DNA of 11,679 bases from an uncultured Chloroflexota bacterium (GCA_937876225.1 CALFIC010000168.1:1-11679); one strand, 5' to 3'; shown: positions 1-8,075, counted from the stretch's first letter. Notes: generated by a model not told the origin, from the sequence alone. Numbers and translations: made by a program.

Positions 1-120
1 CAGCGGTGTCGGTGGCAGTGGGGACAGCGGTGTCGGTGGCAGTGGGGACAGCGGTATTAGTGGCGGTGGGGACTGCGGTATTAGTGGCGGTGGGGACTGA
101 GGTATTAGTGGCAGTCGCTG
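1..120. repeat. 24-bp tandem repeat encoding PTATNTAV-type units
   Basis: Five consecutive 24-bp units begin at 1, 25, 49, 73 and 97. The first two are identical and the others differ at a few positions. They encode the 8-residue Pro/Thr repeat of the minus-strand surface protein. The unit length is a multiple of three, so copy-number change would alter tail length without breaking the frame. The window begins inside the array, so the true copy number is unknown. Confidence 0.9.
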
Positions 121-1351
121 TGGCGGTAGCGGTAGGAATGGGCTTGGTGGGAATTTGTACAATAACGGTGCGTGAGGTTGCCCGAGTTCCTGCCACATCG
201 GTGACAACGGCGTAGACTGATTGATTCCCTGCTACGGCATTGCTGATGCGGACTACCGTAAATGCGCCGGTGCCAATTAATACACCAGGTGCTGCGGGTG
301 TGCCAGTGTACCAGTTTACGGTCAAGGTGCCAGCTCCACCTGTAGCGCGGATACTCATGATGGCGGTGGCATCATCACCACTCCATGTGGCGGTCGTAGC
401 GCGTGGTTGTGCCACAATCGAAATACTGGGGATACTGATTGCGACGGTTGCGACCCGTGAAGTAATGCTACTTGCGGCAGCATCAGTGACAATCACGCTG
501 TATAGCCGTGCCGTATCGGTGGGTGAATTGAAGGTTACTTGTATGTTGGGACCGGTGCCGACGGTGGCGCCATTGAGTTGCCAGGCATAGTTCAACGGTG
601 GGACGCCGCCTTTGGCTTTGGCACTGAGGATGGTGTTGGCTTGGGTGCCACGCCATACGGCCAGACTATTGCGGGGCTCGCTATCGAAGACCAATGCTAA
701 CGGGGAGATGACGACATTGACCGCTGCCGAATCAATGGTGTTGCTGTTGAAATCAGTGACCCGGGCCCAGTAGGCATAGGTGCCAAGTGCGACAACCAAC
801 TTGGATTCTTTGCTGGTGCCGACTTTGGTGCTGGTATCACCAACTGCACCACGGTACCACGCATAGGTATAGGGTTTGGTGCCGCCGGCGGCTTCGACTT
901 TGAGTTCGATGACTTTGTTGGCAGCCGTGATGTTATAGGCCATATCACGTGATTGTGAGGTGATACGCAGGGGTACAGGTGTCGGTGCGACGAATGCTGC
1001 GACGGCCACGCTCACTGCGCTGGTATCGACTGTTGCGTTGGTGGCATCACTGACACGCGCCCAAACGCTATAGCTACCAATTGCCAACGTGGTACTGAGT
1101 TTACTGCGATTGCCTATGACCGTCGTGGTATCGCCGACACTACCTTGATACCAGGTATAGGTGTAGGGCTTGGTGCCGCCAGTGGCTTCGATCTCGAGCT
1201 CAATTTTTTTGCTGGTGCTAACCGTAGTAGTTGCGATGTTTGCGGGTTGTTTTTTGATTTGCAGAGCCACGACGCGGCTGGGTGCGGCGAACGTCATCAA
1301 TGGGAACATGCCCAAAATGAATGCGACAATGAGGATGAGTTTGTACTTCAT
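1..1351 (-). CDS. Secreted protein with four Ig/PKD-like repeats and PT-rich tail (C-terminus cut by window edge)
   Basis: The reading frame runs without a stop from an ATG at 1351 to the left edge, about 450 codons. The start is supported by GGAG six bases upstream. Residues 1-22 form a signal peptide (MKYK, a hydrophobic stretch, then TFAA). Four repeats of about 90 residues follow, at roughly 28-116, 127-213, 218-303 and 308-398. Each has a GG-x-x-PYTYTW-like strand and ends in a V(S/T)DA strand, typical of Ig/PKD-like beta-sandwich domains of surface proteins. From about residue 404 the chain becomes Pro/Thr-rich, with an 8-residue PTATNTAV-type repeat that is still running at the edge. 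Architecture and sequence match the neighbouring gene to the right, so the two are paralogues, probably a tandem duplication. The protein is likely exported and displayed or used in adhesion; this role is inferred. No enzyme motif is visible. Cell-wall anchoring cannot be judged because the end is missing. Confidence 0.88.
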   Translation of the reverse strand, partial: MKYKLILIVAFILGMFPLMTFAAPSRVVALQIKKQPANIATTTVSTSKKIELEIEATGGTKPYTYTWYQGSVGDTTTVIGNRSKLSTTLAIGSYSVWARVSDATNATVDTSAVSVAVAAFVAPTPVPLRITSQSRDMAYNITAANKVIELKVEAAGGTKPYTYAWYRGAVGDTSTKVGTSKESKLVVALGTYAYWARVTDFNSNTIDSAAVNVVISPLALVFDSEPRNSLAVWRGTQANTILSAKAKGGVPPLNYAWQLNGATVGTGPNIQVTFNSPTDTARLYSVIVTDAAASSITSRVATVAISIPSISIVAQPRATTATWSGDDATAIMSIRATGGAGTLTVNWYTGTPAAPGVLIGTGAFTVVRISNAVAGNQSVYAVVTDVAGTRATSRTVIVQIPTKPIPTATATATATNTSVPTATNTAVPTATNTAVPTATDTAVPTATDTA

Positions 1352-1492
1352 GATGTACTCCATTTCTTGAAACCATATACCCATGACGACTACGAGTTGC
1401 CAGAAGTTCCCACAATAGACAATTTGCACTATAGGTTGTTGTCGTGTGATGTGATGGAGAATGTGTTTGTAGCGATGGCTCCACCACGTACA

Positions 1493-1526
1493 AATCCCCC
1501 CAGCGCAATCATGCACTGGGGGGATT
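1493..1526 (-). terminator. Intrinsic terminator after the right-hand Ig-repeat gene
   Basis: A perfect 11-bp inverted repeat (AATCCCCCCAG at 1493-1503, CTGGGGGGATT at 1516-1526) has a 12-base loop. It begins about 14 bases past the stop codon at 1540. Read on the minus strand, the stem is followed by only a short T run, so this is a moderately strong rho-independent terminator. It separates transcription of the two paralogous surface-protein genes. Confidence 0.75.
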
Positions 1527-1539
1527 CTTGATTGCCGGA

Positions 1540-2940
1540 TTATGGTCGGCGGGTCGTAGTGGCGCGCGGTGGTGCAGTCGGACGTGGGGTTGCGGTCGGA
1601 CGTGAGGTAGCAGTCGGACGTAGGGTGGCGGTGGGTTTGGGCATGGTAGGCACCATGACGGTAATGACTCGGCTGATGGCACTGTGACCGCGAGCATCGC
1701 TGGCTACCACATAGAACGTGCGATTGCCTGGGGTAACATTACCCATGCGTACCGTACCAGCACGGGTGTTGGCCACCACTGCGCCGGCAGCGTTGGGATT
1801 GCCACTATGCCATGTGTAGGTGAGGGCACCAGCACCGCCGGTAGCGACGCTATTGACGGCAAAGGTGATTTCGTTGCCGACCCATTGAGCGGTGGTATTG
1901 CCTGGTTGGGTAACAAAGCGAATGGGTGGGACGGTGAAGTCGATTTTAGCGTGGCGTGAGGTGGCCAGTTCGCCGTTGGCATCACTGACCATCACGTAGT
2001 AGCTACGAGCGGTTTCAGCTGGATCGGTGAAGGTCGCAGTATACGTTGTTACATCACTTGACTGGACGACTTGGTCATCTGCAGGAGTTGCCCCTTCCAA
2101 GACCCAACTATAGATGTACGGTGCAGTGCCGCCAGTGACTGCAACTCCCATAGGCACGCTAGCGCGATCTACGTTCCAAATCCCTGAGGCATCTTGCAAA
2201 TCTGTCGTAAAGCGAATGAGTTCGGGTTCGACGGTCACGGCAATCGGGTCAGATTCGACTATTTCACCATTGGCGTCGGCTACTTGTGCCCAGAAATAAT
2301 AGTTGCCAATCGGTAAATCGAGGGCAATATTGGCATTATTACCGACGACCATGCCGGAGCTCGAGCCATCGTCTTGGAGCCAGGTATAGCTGTAGGGTTC
2401 ACTACCACCAGTGGCAGTCACAAACAACGGTAGATTGGCGGTGCCATCAGTGGTTACAAGGGTGGTATCGTGTGATTGATCTGCAATCGCTAACGGACCC
2501 GTAGCACCTGGGGTAGTGATGTCAACTTGGATCGGATCCGAGTCAACAGTATTGTTTTGATTATCGCTAATTTGCACCCAATAGGTATAGTGGCCTGGTG
2601 TAATGGTCAAGCGGATGCGTGAGCGATGCCCGACCTCGGTGCTGGTGTCACCGACATCCCCTTGATACCAGGTATAAGTATAGGGTTGATCGCCACCGCT
2701 GACACGCACGTTGAGACGAATTCGCTCACTCGGATTTTCGGTCACAAGTGTAATATCTGGTGTTTGTTCGACAATGCGCAGTGGTCGGATTTGCCCATGA
2801 CTACCGCCATGTCCACCACCGCCATGAGCAGGACCAACCAGCGTTGCTTGGGGTGGGGGCGGCGGGGGCGGATTTGCGGCAAAAACTGCCGCTGGCACAA
2901 CGGCCAACGCAAGCAGTGCCAAAATGAATAATCGCTTCAT
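1540..2940 (-). CDS. Secreted protein with four Ig/PKD-like repeats and RPTAT tail
   Basis: This 466-residue protein begins with a signal peptide (MKRLFILALLALAVVPAAVFA). A poly-proline run (PPPPPPP) and a Gly/His-rich linker (residues 39-50) follow. Four Ig/PKD-like domains occupy about 53-141, 150-236, 241-337 and 338-430. Each carries a GG-x-x-PY-x-Y-x-W strand and a closing strand around (I/V)(S/A)DA-x-G. The first domain shares the WYQGxVGDTST motif with both N-terminal domains of the paralogue to the left. The C-terminus (about 435-466) is an RPTATx repeat ending in TTTRRP, with no LPxTG motif or closing transmembrane helix. The start is supported by AAAGG seven bases upstream. A role as an exported surface or matrix protein, possibly adhesive, is inferred. 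The long tail may span or bind the envelope. No catalytic residues are recognisable. Confidence 0.9.
   Translation of the reverse strand: MKRLFILALLALAVVPAAVFAANPPPPPPPQATLVGPAHGGGGHGGSHGQIRPLRIVEQTPDITLVTENPSERIRLNVRVSGGDQPYTYTWYQGDVGDTSTEVGHRSRIRLTITPGHYTYWVQISDNQNNTVDSDPIQVDITTPGATGPLAIADQSHDTTLVTTDGTANLPLFVTATGGSEPYSYTWLQDDGSSSGMVVGNNANIALDLPIGNYYFWAQVADANGEIVESDPIAVTVEPELIRFTTDLQDASGIWNVDRASVPMGVAVTGGTAPYIYSWVLEGATPADDQVVQSSDVTTYTATFTDPAETARSYYVMVSDANGELATSRHAKIDFTVPPIRFVTQPGNTTAQWVGNEITFAVNSVATGGAGALTYTWHSGNPNAAGAVVANTRAGTVRMGNVTPGNRTFYVVASDARGHSAISRVITVMVPTMPKPTATLRPTATSRPTATPRPTAPPRATTTRRP
1577..1630. repeat. 18-bp tandem repeat in the tail of the Ig-repeat gene
   Basis: Three units of 18 bp begin at 1577, 1595 and 1613, each opening with GTCGGACGT. 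They encode the six-residue RPTATx repeat near the protein C-terminus. The unit is in frame, so copy changes only vary tail length. Confidence 0.8.
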
Positions 2941-3156
2941 GACGTCGCCTTTACACGATAGAAAAATCCTAATGACGCATGCAAGACGAAATCAGTGGCA
3001 ATAAAGTTCCCATGATGAAATATAAAGTAGAGACGCAGTAGAGACGTAGCCTGCTACGTCTTACTGCGTCTCCACCATGCAACGCATGGTATGAAGAGCC
3101 GCAGCCTGCTGCGGCGGTACGTGGCATCCCGAGAGCCGCAGCCTGCTGCGGCTCTA
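2941..3156. repeat. Cluster of intergenic palindromes sharing a CCTG loop
   Basis: This gene-free stretch lies between the Ig-repeat gene and the end of purB. Hairpin A (3031-3071) has a 10-bp outer stem, one bulged G and an 8-bp inner stem AGACGTAG/CTACGTCT closed by CCTG. Hairpin B (3074-3090) is ACCATGC/GCATGGT with a 3-base loop. Hairpin C (3098-3115) is a 7-bp stem GCCGCAG/CTGCGGC with loop CCTG. Hairpin D (3132-3155) is a 10-bp stem AGAGCCGCAG/CTGCGGCTCT with loop CCTG. A 20-base direct repeat sits at 3095-3114 and 3132-3151. Stems A and C/D differ in sequence but keep pairing, as in dispersed REP-like repeats. Hairpin D lies two bases past the purB stop and may protect or end that transcript, although no T run follows it. 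Confidence 0.85.
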
Positions 3157-4524
3157 CTAGAATTTAGGGACGATGGTCTGTGCCAGTTTCGGCGCAATAC
3201 CGATGTAGGTTTCGGGGGTCAATGCCAACAATTCCGCCTTGACGGCTTTGGTCACCGGCAGTTTTTTCACAAACGCGTGTAAATCGGCCATGGTGGGGGC
3301 GTGCCCGCGGGTCAAGTTTTTGAGGAGCTCGTACGGTTCGGCCACACCGGCACGGCGCAAAATAGTCTGATAGGCCTCGGCCAACACTTCGGGGTGAGCG
3401 ATGACGGCCGCTTGCATGGCAGTGCGATCGGGGTGGACTTTGCTGAGTCCTTTGGCACAGCGCCGACAGGCTAGCAACATGTGACCACAGGCCACGCCAA
3501 GGTTGCGCAACACGGTGCTACCGGTCAGGTCGCGTTGCAAGCGCGAAATCGGTAATTTGCGGCTAAAAAACTCAAACAAGGCGATGGCCATCCCCAAATT
3601 CCCCTCGGAGTTTTCGAAGTCGATGGGGTTGACTTTGTGGGGCATCGTTGACGAACCCACTTCGCCTTCCTTGGGGCGTTGCACGAGGTAGCCGTCTGAA
3701 ACATAGCGCCACAAATCTTGGTTGAGGTCGGTCAAAATCGTACAAATCCGGCGCATGGCATCGAGTACCTCGGCCATGCTGTCTTGGGGTTCGACTTGGG
3801 TGGTGAGCAACACCGGCTCGAGGTCGAGCAAGCGCACAAAGGCCTTGGAAAAAAGCGCCCAGTCGACATCGGGCATCGCCACTTGATGCGCCGCCAAGGT
3901 GCCGGTAGCACCGTTGAGCTTACCGGTCAGGGCGATGCCATTGAGGGTATCACGACTCCGTTTGAGGCGCGCCAAAAAGACCGCCATTTCTTTGCCAAAT
4001 GTGGTCGGCGTGGCGATTTGGCCGTGGGTACGGGCCGGCATGACGGTGTGGGCTTCTTCGAGGGCCATGCGGTGCAGGTGATTCATGATATCGCCAATGG
4101 CAGGGCTGATGACCAAGTCGCGCGCTTCGCGCATCATCAACGAGTAGGCCAGGTTATTGACGTCTTCGCTGGTCAGCCCAAAGTGCACCATTTCTTTGAG
4201 GTGGCCGATACCGATGCGGTCGAGCTGGTCACGCATCCAGTATTCGATGGCCTTGACGTCGTGGTTGACGCGGGCATCGATAGCGGCGATTTGCGCGGCT
4301 TGGGTGGGGCCGAAGTCGCGATAGAGCTCGCGTAATTGGCTGATTTGGGCGGGCTCGAGGGGGGCGACGGTGGGGATGCTACGAGCCTTGGTCAACATGA
4401 TGAGATATTCGACTTCGACGCGTAGGCGGTAGCGCATCAGCGCCGCTTCCGAAAAAAATCCGGCGAGTTCACTGACATCGTTGCGGTACCGCCCATCGAG
4501 GGGGGATAAGCTGGTTAAATCCAT
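3157..4524 (-). CDS. purB: Adenylosuccinate lyase
   Basis: This 455-residue fumarase/aspartase-superfamily enzyme cleaves SAICAR to AICAR and adenylosuccinate to AMP, releasing fumarate, in purine synthesis. It works as a homotetramer in the cytoplasm. The N-terminus (LSPLDGRY) and overall length match the E. coli-type PurB (about 456 residues) rather than the shorter Bacillus type. Visible active-site elements are HFGLTSEDVNN (114-124), ARTHGQ with the probable general acid His167, and the signature GSSTMPHKVNP (290-300), whose flexible loop carries the catalytic Ser (291/292). The following DFENSEGNLG block is also typical. The ATG at 4524 gives the exact family N-terminus; its Shine-Dalgarno (GAGG, 13 bases upstream) is weak and distant. 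The gene stands alone, with no other purine genes beside it. The frame is intact with no missing key residues. Confidence 0.98.
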   Translation of the reverse strand: MDLTSLSPLDGRYRNDVSELAGFFSEAALMRYRLRVEVEYLIMLTKARSIPTVAPLEPAQISQLRELYRDFGPTQAAQIAAIDARVNHDVKAIEYWMRDQLDRIGIGHLKEMVHFGLTSEDVNNLAYSLMMREARDLVISPAIGDIMNHLHRMALEEAHTVMPARTHGQIATPTTFGKEMAVFLARLKRSRDTLNGIALTGKLNGATGTLAAHQVAMPDVDWALFSKAFVRLLDLEPVLLTTQVEPQDSMAEVLDAMRRICTILTDLNQDLWRYVSDGYLVQRPKEGEVGSSTMPHKVNPIDFENSEGNLGMAIALFEFFSRKLPISRLQRDLTGSTVLRNLGVACGHMLLACRRCAKGLSKVHPDRTAMQAAVIAHPEVLAEAYQTILRRAGVAEPYELLKNLTRGHAPTMADLHAFVKKLPVTKAVKAELLALTPETYIGIAPKLAQTIVPKF

Positions 4525-4564
4525 TGCTCTGTTGCAACCTCATTACTCTTTTTGTCTACCCTTT

Positions 4565-4573
4565 ATCTTAACA
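4565..4573 (-). promoter_or_regulatory. Possible extended -10 promoter of purB
   Basis: On the minus strand TGTTAAGAT (TGN followed by TAAGAT, 4 of 6 matches to TATAAT) lies about 40 bases before the purB start. No good -35 box is visible 16-18 bases further up, so it would depend on the extended -10 element. This is the best candidate in the short gap between the ABC operon terminator and purB, but the evidence is weak. Confidence 0.3.
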
Positions 4574-4614
4574 AAAAACAGTCGCTTGAGGGATGGATAT
4601 GGTAAAACACAAAA

Positions 4615-4651
4615 TTCCCCTCCTCCCAATATTCCGTTGGGAGGAGGGGAA
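4615..4651 (-). terminator. Strong intrinsic terminator of the ABC importer operon
   Basis: A perfect 15-bp inverted repeat (TTCCCCTCCTCCCAA at 4615-4629, TTGGGAGGAGGGGAA at 4637-4651) has a 7-base loop. On the minus strand it is followed by TTTTGTGTTTT. It starts 16 bases after the stop of the substrate-binding protein and ends the operon before purB. Confidence 0.93.
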
Positions 4652-4667
4652 GTGAAGGGAGAAGGTA

Positions 4668-6125
4668 TTATCCTTCGATGGCCTTCATGGCTTCTTTGAC
4701 AGGAGCGCCGGTTTCTTCGAGGGTGGTCTTGATATCGCCCCATACGGTGGCAACATCTTCGGCACCAATCATGATGCGTTCGAGACCCTTACCGATGATT
4801 TGGTCGCCGCCGGGGATGAAGACGCGGGCTGCATCTTGGGGTTGGGTTTTGGCCAATTGATCGACGGCCGTCTTGGCATTGGGGCTGGCTTCGAAGTACT
4901 TCTTCATCGAATCTGATTCCACGGCCGACTTGCGCACAGGCATGTAGCCGGTGGCTTGTGACCAAGTGGTGGTGCCTTCGGGGCTGGTGGCGTAGGCAAT
5001 GTACTGCATGGCAGCTTGTTGCTTTTCGGCAGGCAAACCGGCCAAAATGGCCAAGCCTGAACCGCCGGTGGGGCAGCCGAATTGATCGACTTCTGGCAAG
5101 AAGGCGGTACCGACTTTGAACTTGGCGTTCTTTTCGAAGCCCTTCAAACCACCGGTGCTGGCCATGGTGGTGGCCGTCAAGCCGTTGAGGAAGTCAGCGC
5201 CGATATCTTTGGCGTTGTAGGCCCACTTGTCCTTGAGGACGCTGTCTTGGTAGAACTTACCAGCGCGCACGCCGTTTTCTTCTTGGATGCGGATGGTGAA
5301 GTCGGGGTCGCTGTAGTGACCGCTGTGTTGCCAAATGACACCTTGGAACAACCACGCCACGTAGCTGGCGCTGTTGGGGTGGGCAAATGCCATCAACTTG
5401 GTGTCAGGAGCCACGGTGGGGACGGGGGTTTTGGCGGCGGCATCTGGGGTGGGTTGGGCCATGATGGGCAACTTCATCAATTTGGGAGCCCATTCGGCGA
5501 ATTCAGCCCAGGTCTTGGGGCCACGGTCGGGCAAGCCGGCGGCGGCAAACATGTCTTTGTTGTAGTAGAACAACGGGGTGCTACGGGCAAATGGCGTCCA
5601 GTGGATGTCGCCCTTGCGGGTACCTTCGTTGATCAATGAATCGACGTAGTCGGTGGTGTCGATTTTGGCAGCAGCCATCAAATCTTTGACGGGTTGCAAG
5701 GCACCGGCAACGTAGAATTTGAACCACCATACGTCTGACAACAAGCTGATGTCAGGCGTTTGCTTGGCTTGGATGGCGGCGGTCAATTTTTGGGCGGTTT
5801 CTTCGTAGTTGCCTTGGAATTGATAGTTCACCTTGACGTTGTTTTGTGAGGCGTTGAAGCTATCGACCATGGCTTTTTCGGCTTCGCCGAGACCACCGCT
5901 GAATGAACCCCAGTAGGTTACATCGATGACGGAGGTTTTGGTTGGTTCCATGACGACGGTGGGCGCAACGGTAGCGGCCGGCGCTTCTGTGGCTGCGGGG
6001 GCTGCGGCGGTGGGCTCGGCCGTCGGTTGGCTGGTGGCTTGTGCGCCACAGGCTACGATGAGGGTGCTGCCGCCTACGACCGCCATTGCTCGCAGGAATT
6101 GACGTCGGTTCAACTTGGCGTCCAT
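4668..6125 (-). CDS. Ugp-like (CUT1) ABC substrate-binding lipoprotein, Tat-exported
   Basis: This 485-residue extracellular solute-binding protein (family 1) would capture the substrate outside the membrane and hand it to the two permeases encoded upstream. The ATG at 6125 is chosen because it gives NRRQFLR (residues 6-12, a twin-arginine-like motif), a hydrophobic stretch and the lipobox IVAC with Cys26 as lipid anchor. GGAG sits 10 bases upstream. A Pro/Thr/Ala linker (about 33-62) tethers the binding domain. The GNYEE segment (105-109), the TPFARSTPLFYYNKDMFAAAGL region (177-198) with PKTW-x-EF, and the TGYMPVRKSA stretch (392-401) resemble UgpB, the glycerol-3-phosphate binder, so a polyol-phosphate or sugar substrate is plausible but unproven. 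Residues 223-241 form an unusual PT-rich insertion, probably a surface loop. The gene lies 71 bases after permease 2 and directly before the terminator. Confidence 0.93.
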   Translation of the reverse strand: MDAKLNRRQFLRAMAVVGGSTLIVACGAQATSQPTAEPTAAAPAATEAPAATVAPTVVMEPTKTSVIDVTYWGSFSGGLGEAEKAMVDSFNASQNNVKVNYQFQGNYEETAQKLTAAIQAKQTPDISLLSDVWWFKFYVAGALQPVKDLMAAAKIDTTDYVDSLINEGTRKGDIHWTPFARSTPLFYYNKDMFAAAGLPDRGPKTWAEFAEWAPKLMKLPIMAQPTPDAAAKTPVPTVAPDTKLMAFAHPNSASYVAWLFQGVIWQHSGHYSDPDFTIRIQEENGVRAGKFYQDSVLKDKWAYNAKDIGADFLNGLTATTMASTGGLKGFEKNAKFKVGTAFLPEVDQFGCPTGGSGLAILAGLPAEKQQAAMQYIAYATSPEGTTTWSQATGYMPVRKSAVESDSMKKYFEASPNAKTAVDQLAKTQPQDAARVFIPGGDQIIGKGLERIMIGAEDVATVWGDIKTTLEETGAPVKEAMKAIEG

Positions 6126-6196
6126 GATGTGTCTGCTCCTTTGGTGAAACCAATTAAAAATATGTGCACGACCGACACCGGTCGATGTCACCAGAT

Positions 6197-7045
6197 TTAG
6201 CCACGTACCGCTCCGGCGGCAATCCCCTCGATAATGAACTTCTGCGATCGCACAAACAACAACACAATCGGCGCTACCACAAACACGGTGCCCGCCATGA
6301 TAATGCCCCAGCTTTGCAACCCTTCGGTCTGATACAAGCGGTAGAGCCCAATCGGCAAGGTGCGCATTTCGTTGGTGTTGGTGATGATGAGTGGCCAGAG
6401 GAAGTCGTTCCACTCGGATACCACTGCAAACAACCCCACCGTCACCAAGGCTGGTTGGGCCATCGGCATAATCACCAACCACAAGCGTTGCCAGTGGCTG
6501 GCCCCGTCGATTTCAGCGGCTTCGACCACTTCATACGGTAACCCCAAGCAATATTGCCGGAGCAAAAATGTCCCGAAGGCGGTGGCAGCGTTGGGCAAAA
6601 TAATCCCTTGGTAGCTGTCCGCCCAATGGAGCATCGACATCGTTACATAATTGGGGACAATCACGACTTGGCCAGGCACCATCAAGGCCGCCACAATCAA
6701 CAAAAACGCCCCATCTTTGAGCCACTTGGGTGCCTTGGTATAAACCAGCGCATAGGCACACAACATCGCTAGGCTCATTTTTGAGGCAGTAGCCGCAAAC
6801 GTAGTAATCAGACTATTGGCAAAGTAGCGCCCAAACGGCACTGCATTCCAAGCAGCGGGATAGTTGATTAGGGTGGGGTGTTCGGGGAAAAACGTCCCCG
6901 GCATGCGATAGATTTCATCGGTCAATTTAAATGACGCAAACAACATCCAAATGAGGGGTAATCCAACCAAAATAACCACGATGCCCATGGCGATGTATGC
7001 CAAAATCTGCGGCAGCGAAATACGAGGCGCGGTATTAGACGGCAT
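6197..7045 (-). CDS. CUT1 ABC importer permease 2 (MalG/UgpE type)
   Basis: This 282-residue inner-membrane permease of the binding-protein-dependent family has about six hydrophobic helices, including one at residues 14-36. The cytoplasmic coupling loop is clear: VEAAEIDGASHWQRLWLVIMP (174-194). This is the EAA motif that docks the ATPase. The segments LPYEVVEAAEIDGAS and EWNDFLWPLIIT (211-222) are close to UgpE-type permeases. The ATG at 7045 is preceded by AGGAG nine bases upstream and lies inside the last codons of permease 1 (11-base overlap), so the two are translated together and likely form the heterodimeric channel. No ATPase gene occurs nearby. Substrate specificity cannot be read from this sequence alone. 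Confidence 0.93.
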   Translation of the reverse strand: MPSNTAPRISLPQILAYIAMGIVVILVGLPLIWMLFASFKLTDEIYRMPGTFFPEHPTLINYPAAWNAVPFGRYFANSLITTFAATASKMSLAMLCAYALVYTKAPKWLKDGAFLLIVAALMVPGQVVIVPNYVTMSMLHWADSYQGIILPNAATAFGTFLLRQYCLGLPYEVVEAAEIDGASHWQRLWLVIMPMAQPALVTVGLFAVVSEWNDFLWPLIITNTNEMRTLPIGLYRLYQTEGLQSWGIIMAGTVFVVAPIVLLFVRSQKFIIEGIAAGAVRG

Positions 7046-7922
7046 TGTTGCGTGCTCCTACTTGTAATTGCAATATGGTCAGCACGAGCATGATGACAAA
7101 AATAACCACCGTGAGTACCCCCGCCGGTCCCGCTTCGAAATTGACAAATCCACGTTCATACAGGTTGTATACCAGCACATTGGTGGCATTGACGGGCCCA
7201 CCATTGGTCATGACTTTGATGATGTCAAACGATTGGAAGGCGCCCAAAATCCCGGTCACCACCACAAACAGCAACATCGGTGCGAGGCTCGGGATGGTGA
7301 TATACCACAAGCGGGCCCGGCGGCCGGCGCCATCGATGGCTGCTGCTTCGTACAAGGTATGGTCGATGCCTTGCAGGCCGGCAATCAAAATTACTGCGCC
7401 ATAGCCGGCCTGCTTCCAGACCATGGTGACGACAATCCCGACCATGGCCCAGAACGGGTCGGTATAAAACGACGGGCTTTTAATTTTGAAGAGATGCAAA
7501 AACTGAGTGAGCATGCCGTAGCGATCATCGAGGATGTAATTAAACACCAAGGCGATAGCCGCCCCGGACAGTAATGTCGGCAAAAAAACTACCCCGCGCG
7601 TCAATTCGCGGCCACGCAAGGGCAACGACAACAGTAACGCCAACCCAAACGCACTTAGTACCGTCAACGAAACGGTACTAAAGGTAAAGACAAAGGTGTT
7701 GCGCATGATTTGCCAGAATGTGCGGTCGCTAAACATACGCACATAATTGCGGGCGCCCACGAATATTTTGAAGGGACTAATGAAGTCCCATTGATAGAGG
7801 CTGAGCTGAATGCCTTGGATGAGGGGATAAAACGTAAACGCACAGATTAAGGCGATGTTGAGTATGACAAAACCAACTAATGTGAGCGACTCACGGAGCA
7901 ACGGGATTTGACGGCGATTCAT
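7035..7922 (-). CDS. CUT1 ABC importer permease 1 (MalF/UgpA type)
   Basis: This 295-residue inner-membrane permease is the first gene of the importer operon. The start MNRRQIP at 7922 has GGAGG five bases upstream; an in-frame ATG at 7934 overlaps that ribosome site and is less likely. Hydrophobic helices lie at about 13-35, 76-100, 111-129, 158-180, 213-233 and 268-288. The EAA coupling loop is YEAAAIDGAGRRARLWYITIP (191-211). The segment FDIIKVMTNGGPVNATNVLVYNLY resembles UgpA and related CUT1 permeases. It overlaps permease 2 by 11 bases. It would pair with permease 2 and the downstream lipoprotein to import a sugar or polyol phosphate; the exact substrate is unknown. Confidence 0.93.
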   Translation of the reverse strand: MNRRQIPLLRESLTLVGFVILNIALICAFTFYPLIQGIQLSLYQWDFISPFKIFVGARNYVRMFSDRTFWQIMRNTFVFTFSTVSLTVLSAFGLALLLSLPLRGRELTRGVVFLPTLLSGAAIALVFNYILDDRYGMLTQFLHLFKIKSPSFYTDPFWAMVGIVVTMVWKQAGYGAVILIAGLQGIDHTLYEAAAIDGAGRRARLWYITIPSLAPMLLFVVVTGILGAFQSFDIIKVMTNGGPVNATNVLVYNLYERGFVNFEAGPAGVLTVVIFVIMLVLTILQLQVGARNNAV

Positions 7923-8075
7923 GCATACCTCCATTTATGACCCTTTTCAGTATGCCGAGTGTGTGTTATCACCACGTCAAATTGTGATGCCCTCGCGGTT
8001 AATAGGTGTCTAAAAATGGATAGGGGTCTGATTAATCAATAATAATAACCTGTAATACACCTGTGTATACCAAAA
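7923..8075 (-). promoter_or_regulatory. Upstream region of the ABC operon with two small palindromes
   Basis: This AT-rich gap before the importer operon should carry its promoter. A TTGACG box (minus strand, 7980-7975) could be a -35 element, but no convincing -10 lies at normal spacing. Two small palindromes could be operator sites: TGATTAATCA at 8029-8038 and ATACAC-CT-GTGTAT at 8055-8068. No gene is seen here. Assignment of the exact promoter is not possible from the sequence alone. Confidence 0.3.

Noticed and set aside
3031..3155. CRISPR-like array
   Set aside because: The repeated units are palindromes with unequal spacing and only two near-identical copies, without regular spacers or cas genes.
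3718..4335. A 205-codon plus-strand open frame opposite purB
   Set aside because: It lies wholly antisense to the well-conserved purB, has no ribosome site and has a composition expected from the complement of a GC-rich gene.
5082..5639. A 185-codon plus-strand open frame opposite the substrate-binding protein
   Set aside because: It is glycine-rich shadow coding on the antisense of a clear family member, with no domain recognised.
6126..6482. N-terminal extension of the substrate-binding protein frame
   Set aside because: It overlaps permease 2 out of frame. The Tat-like motif and lipobox fix the start at 6125.
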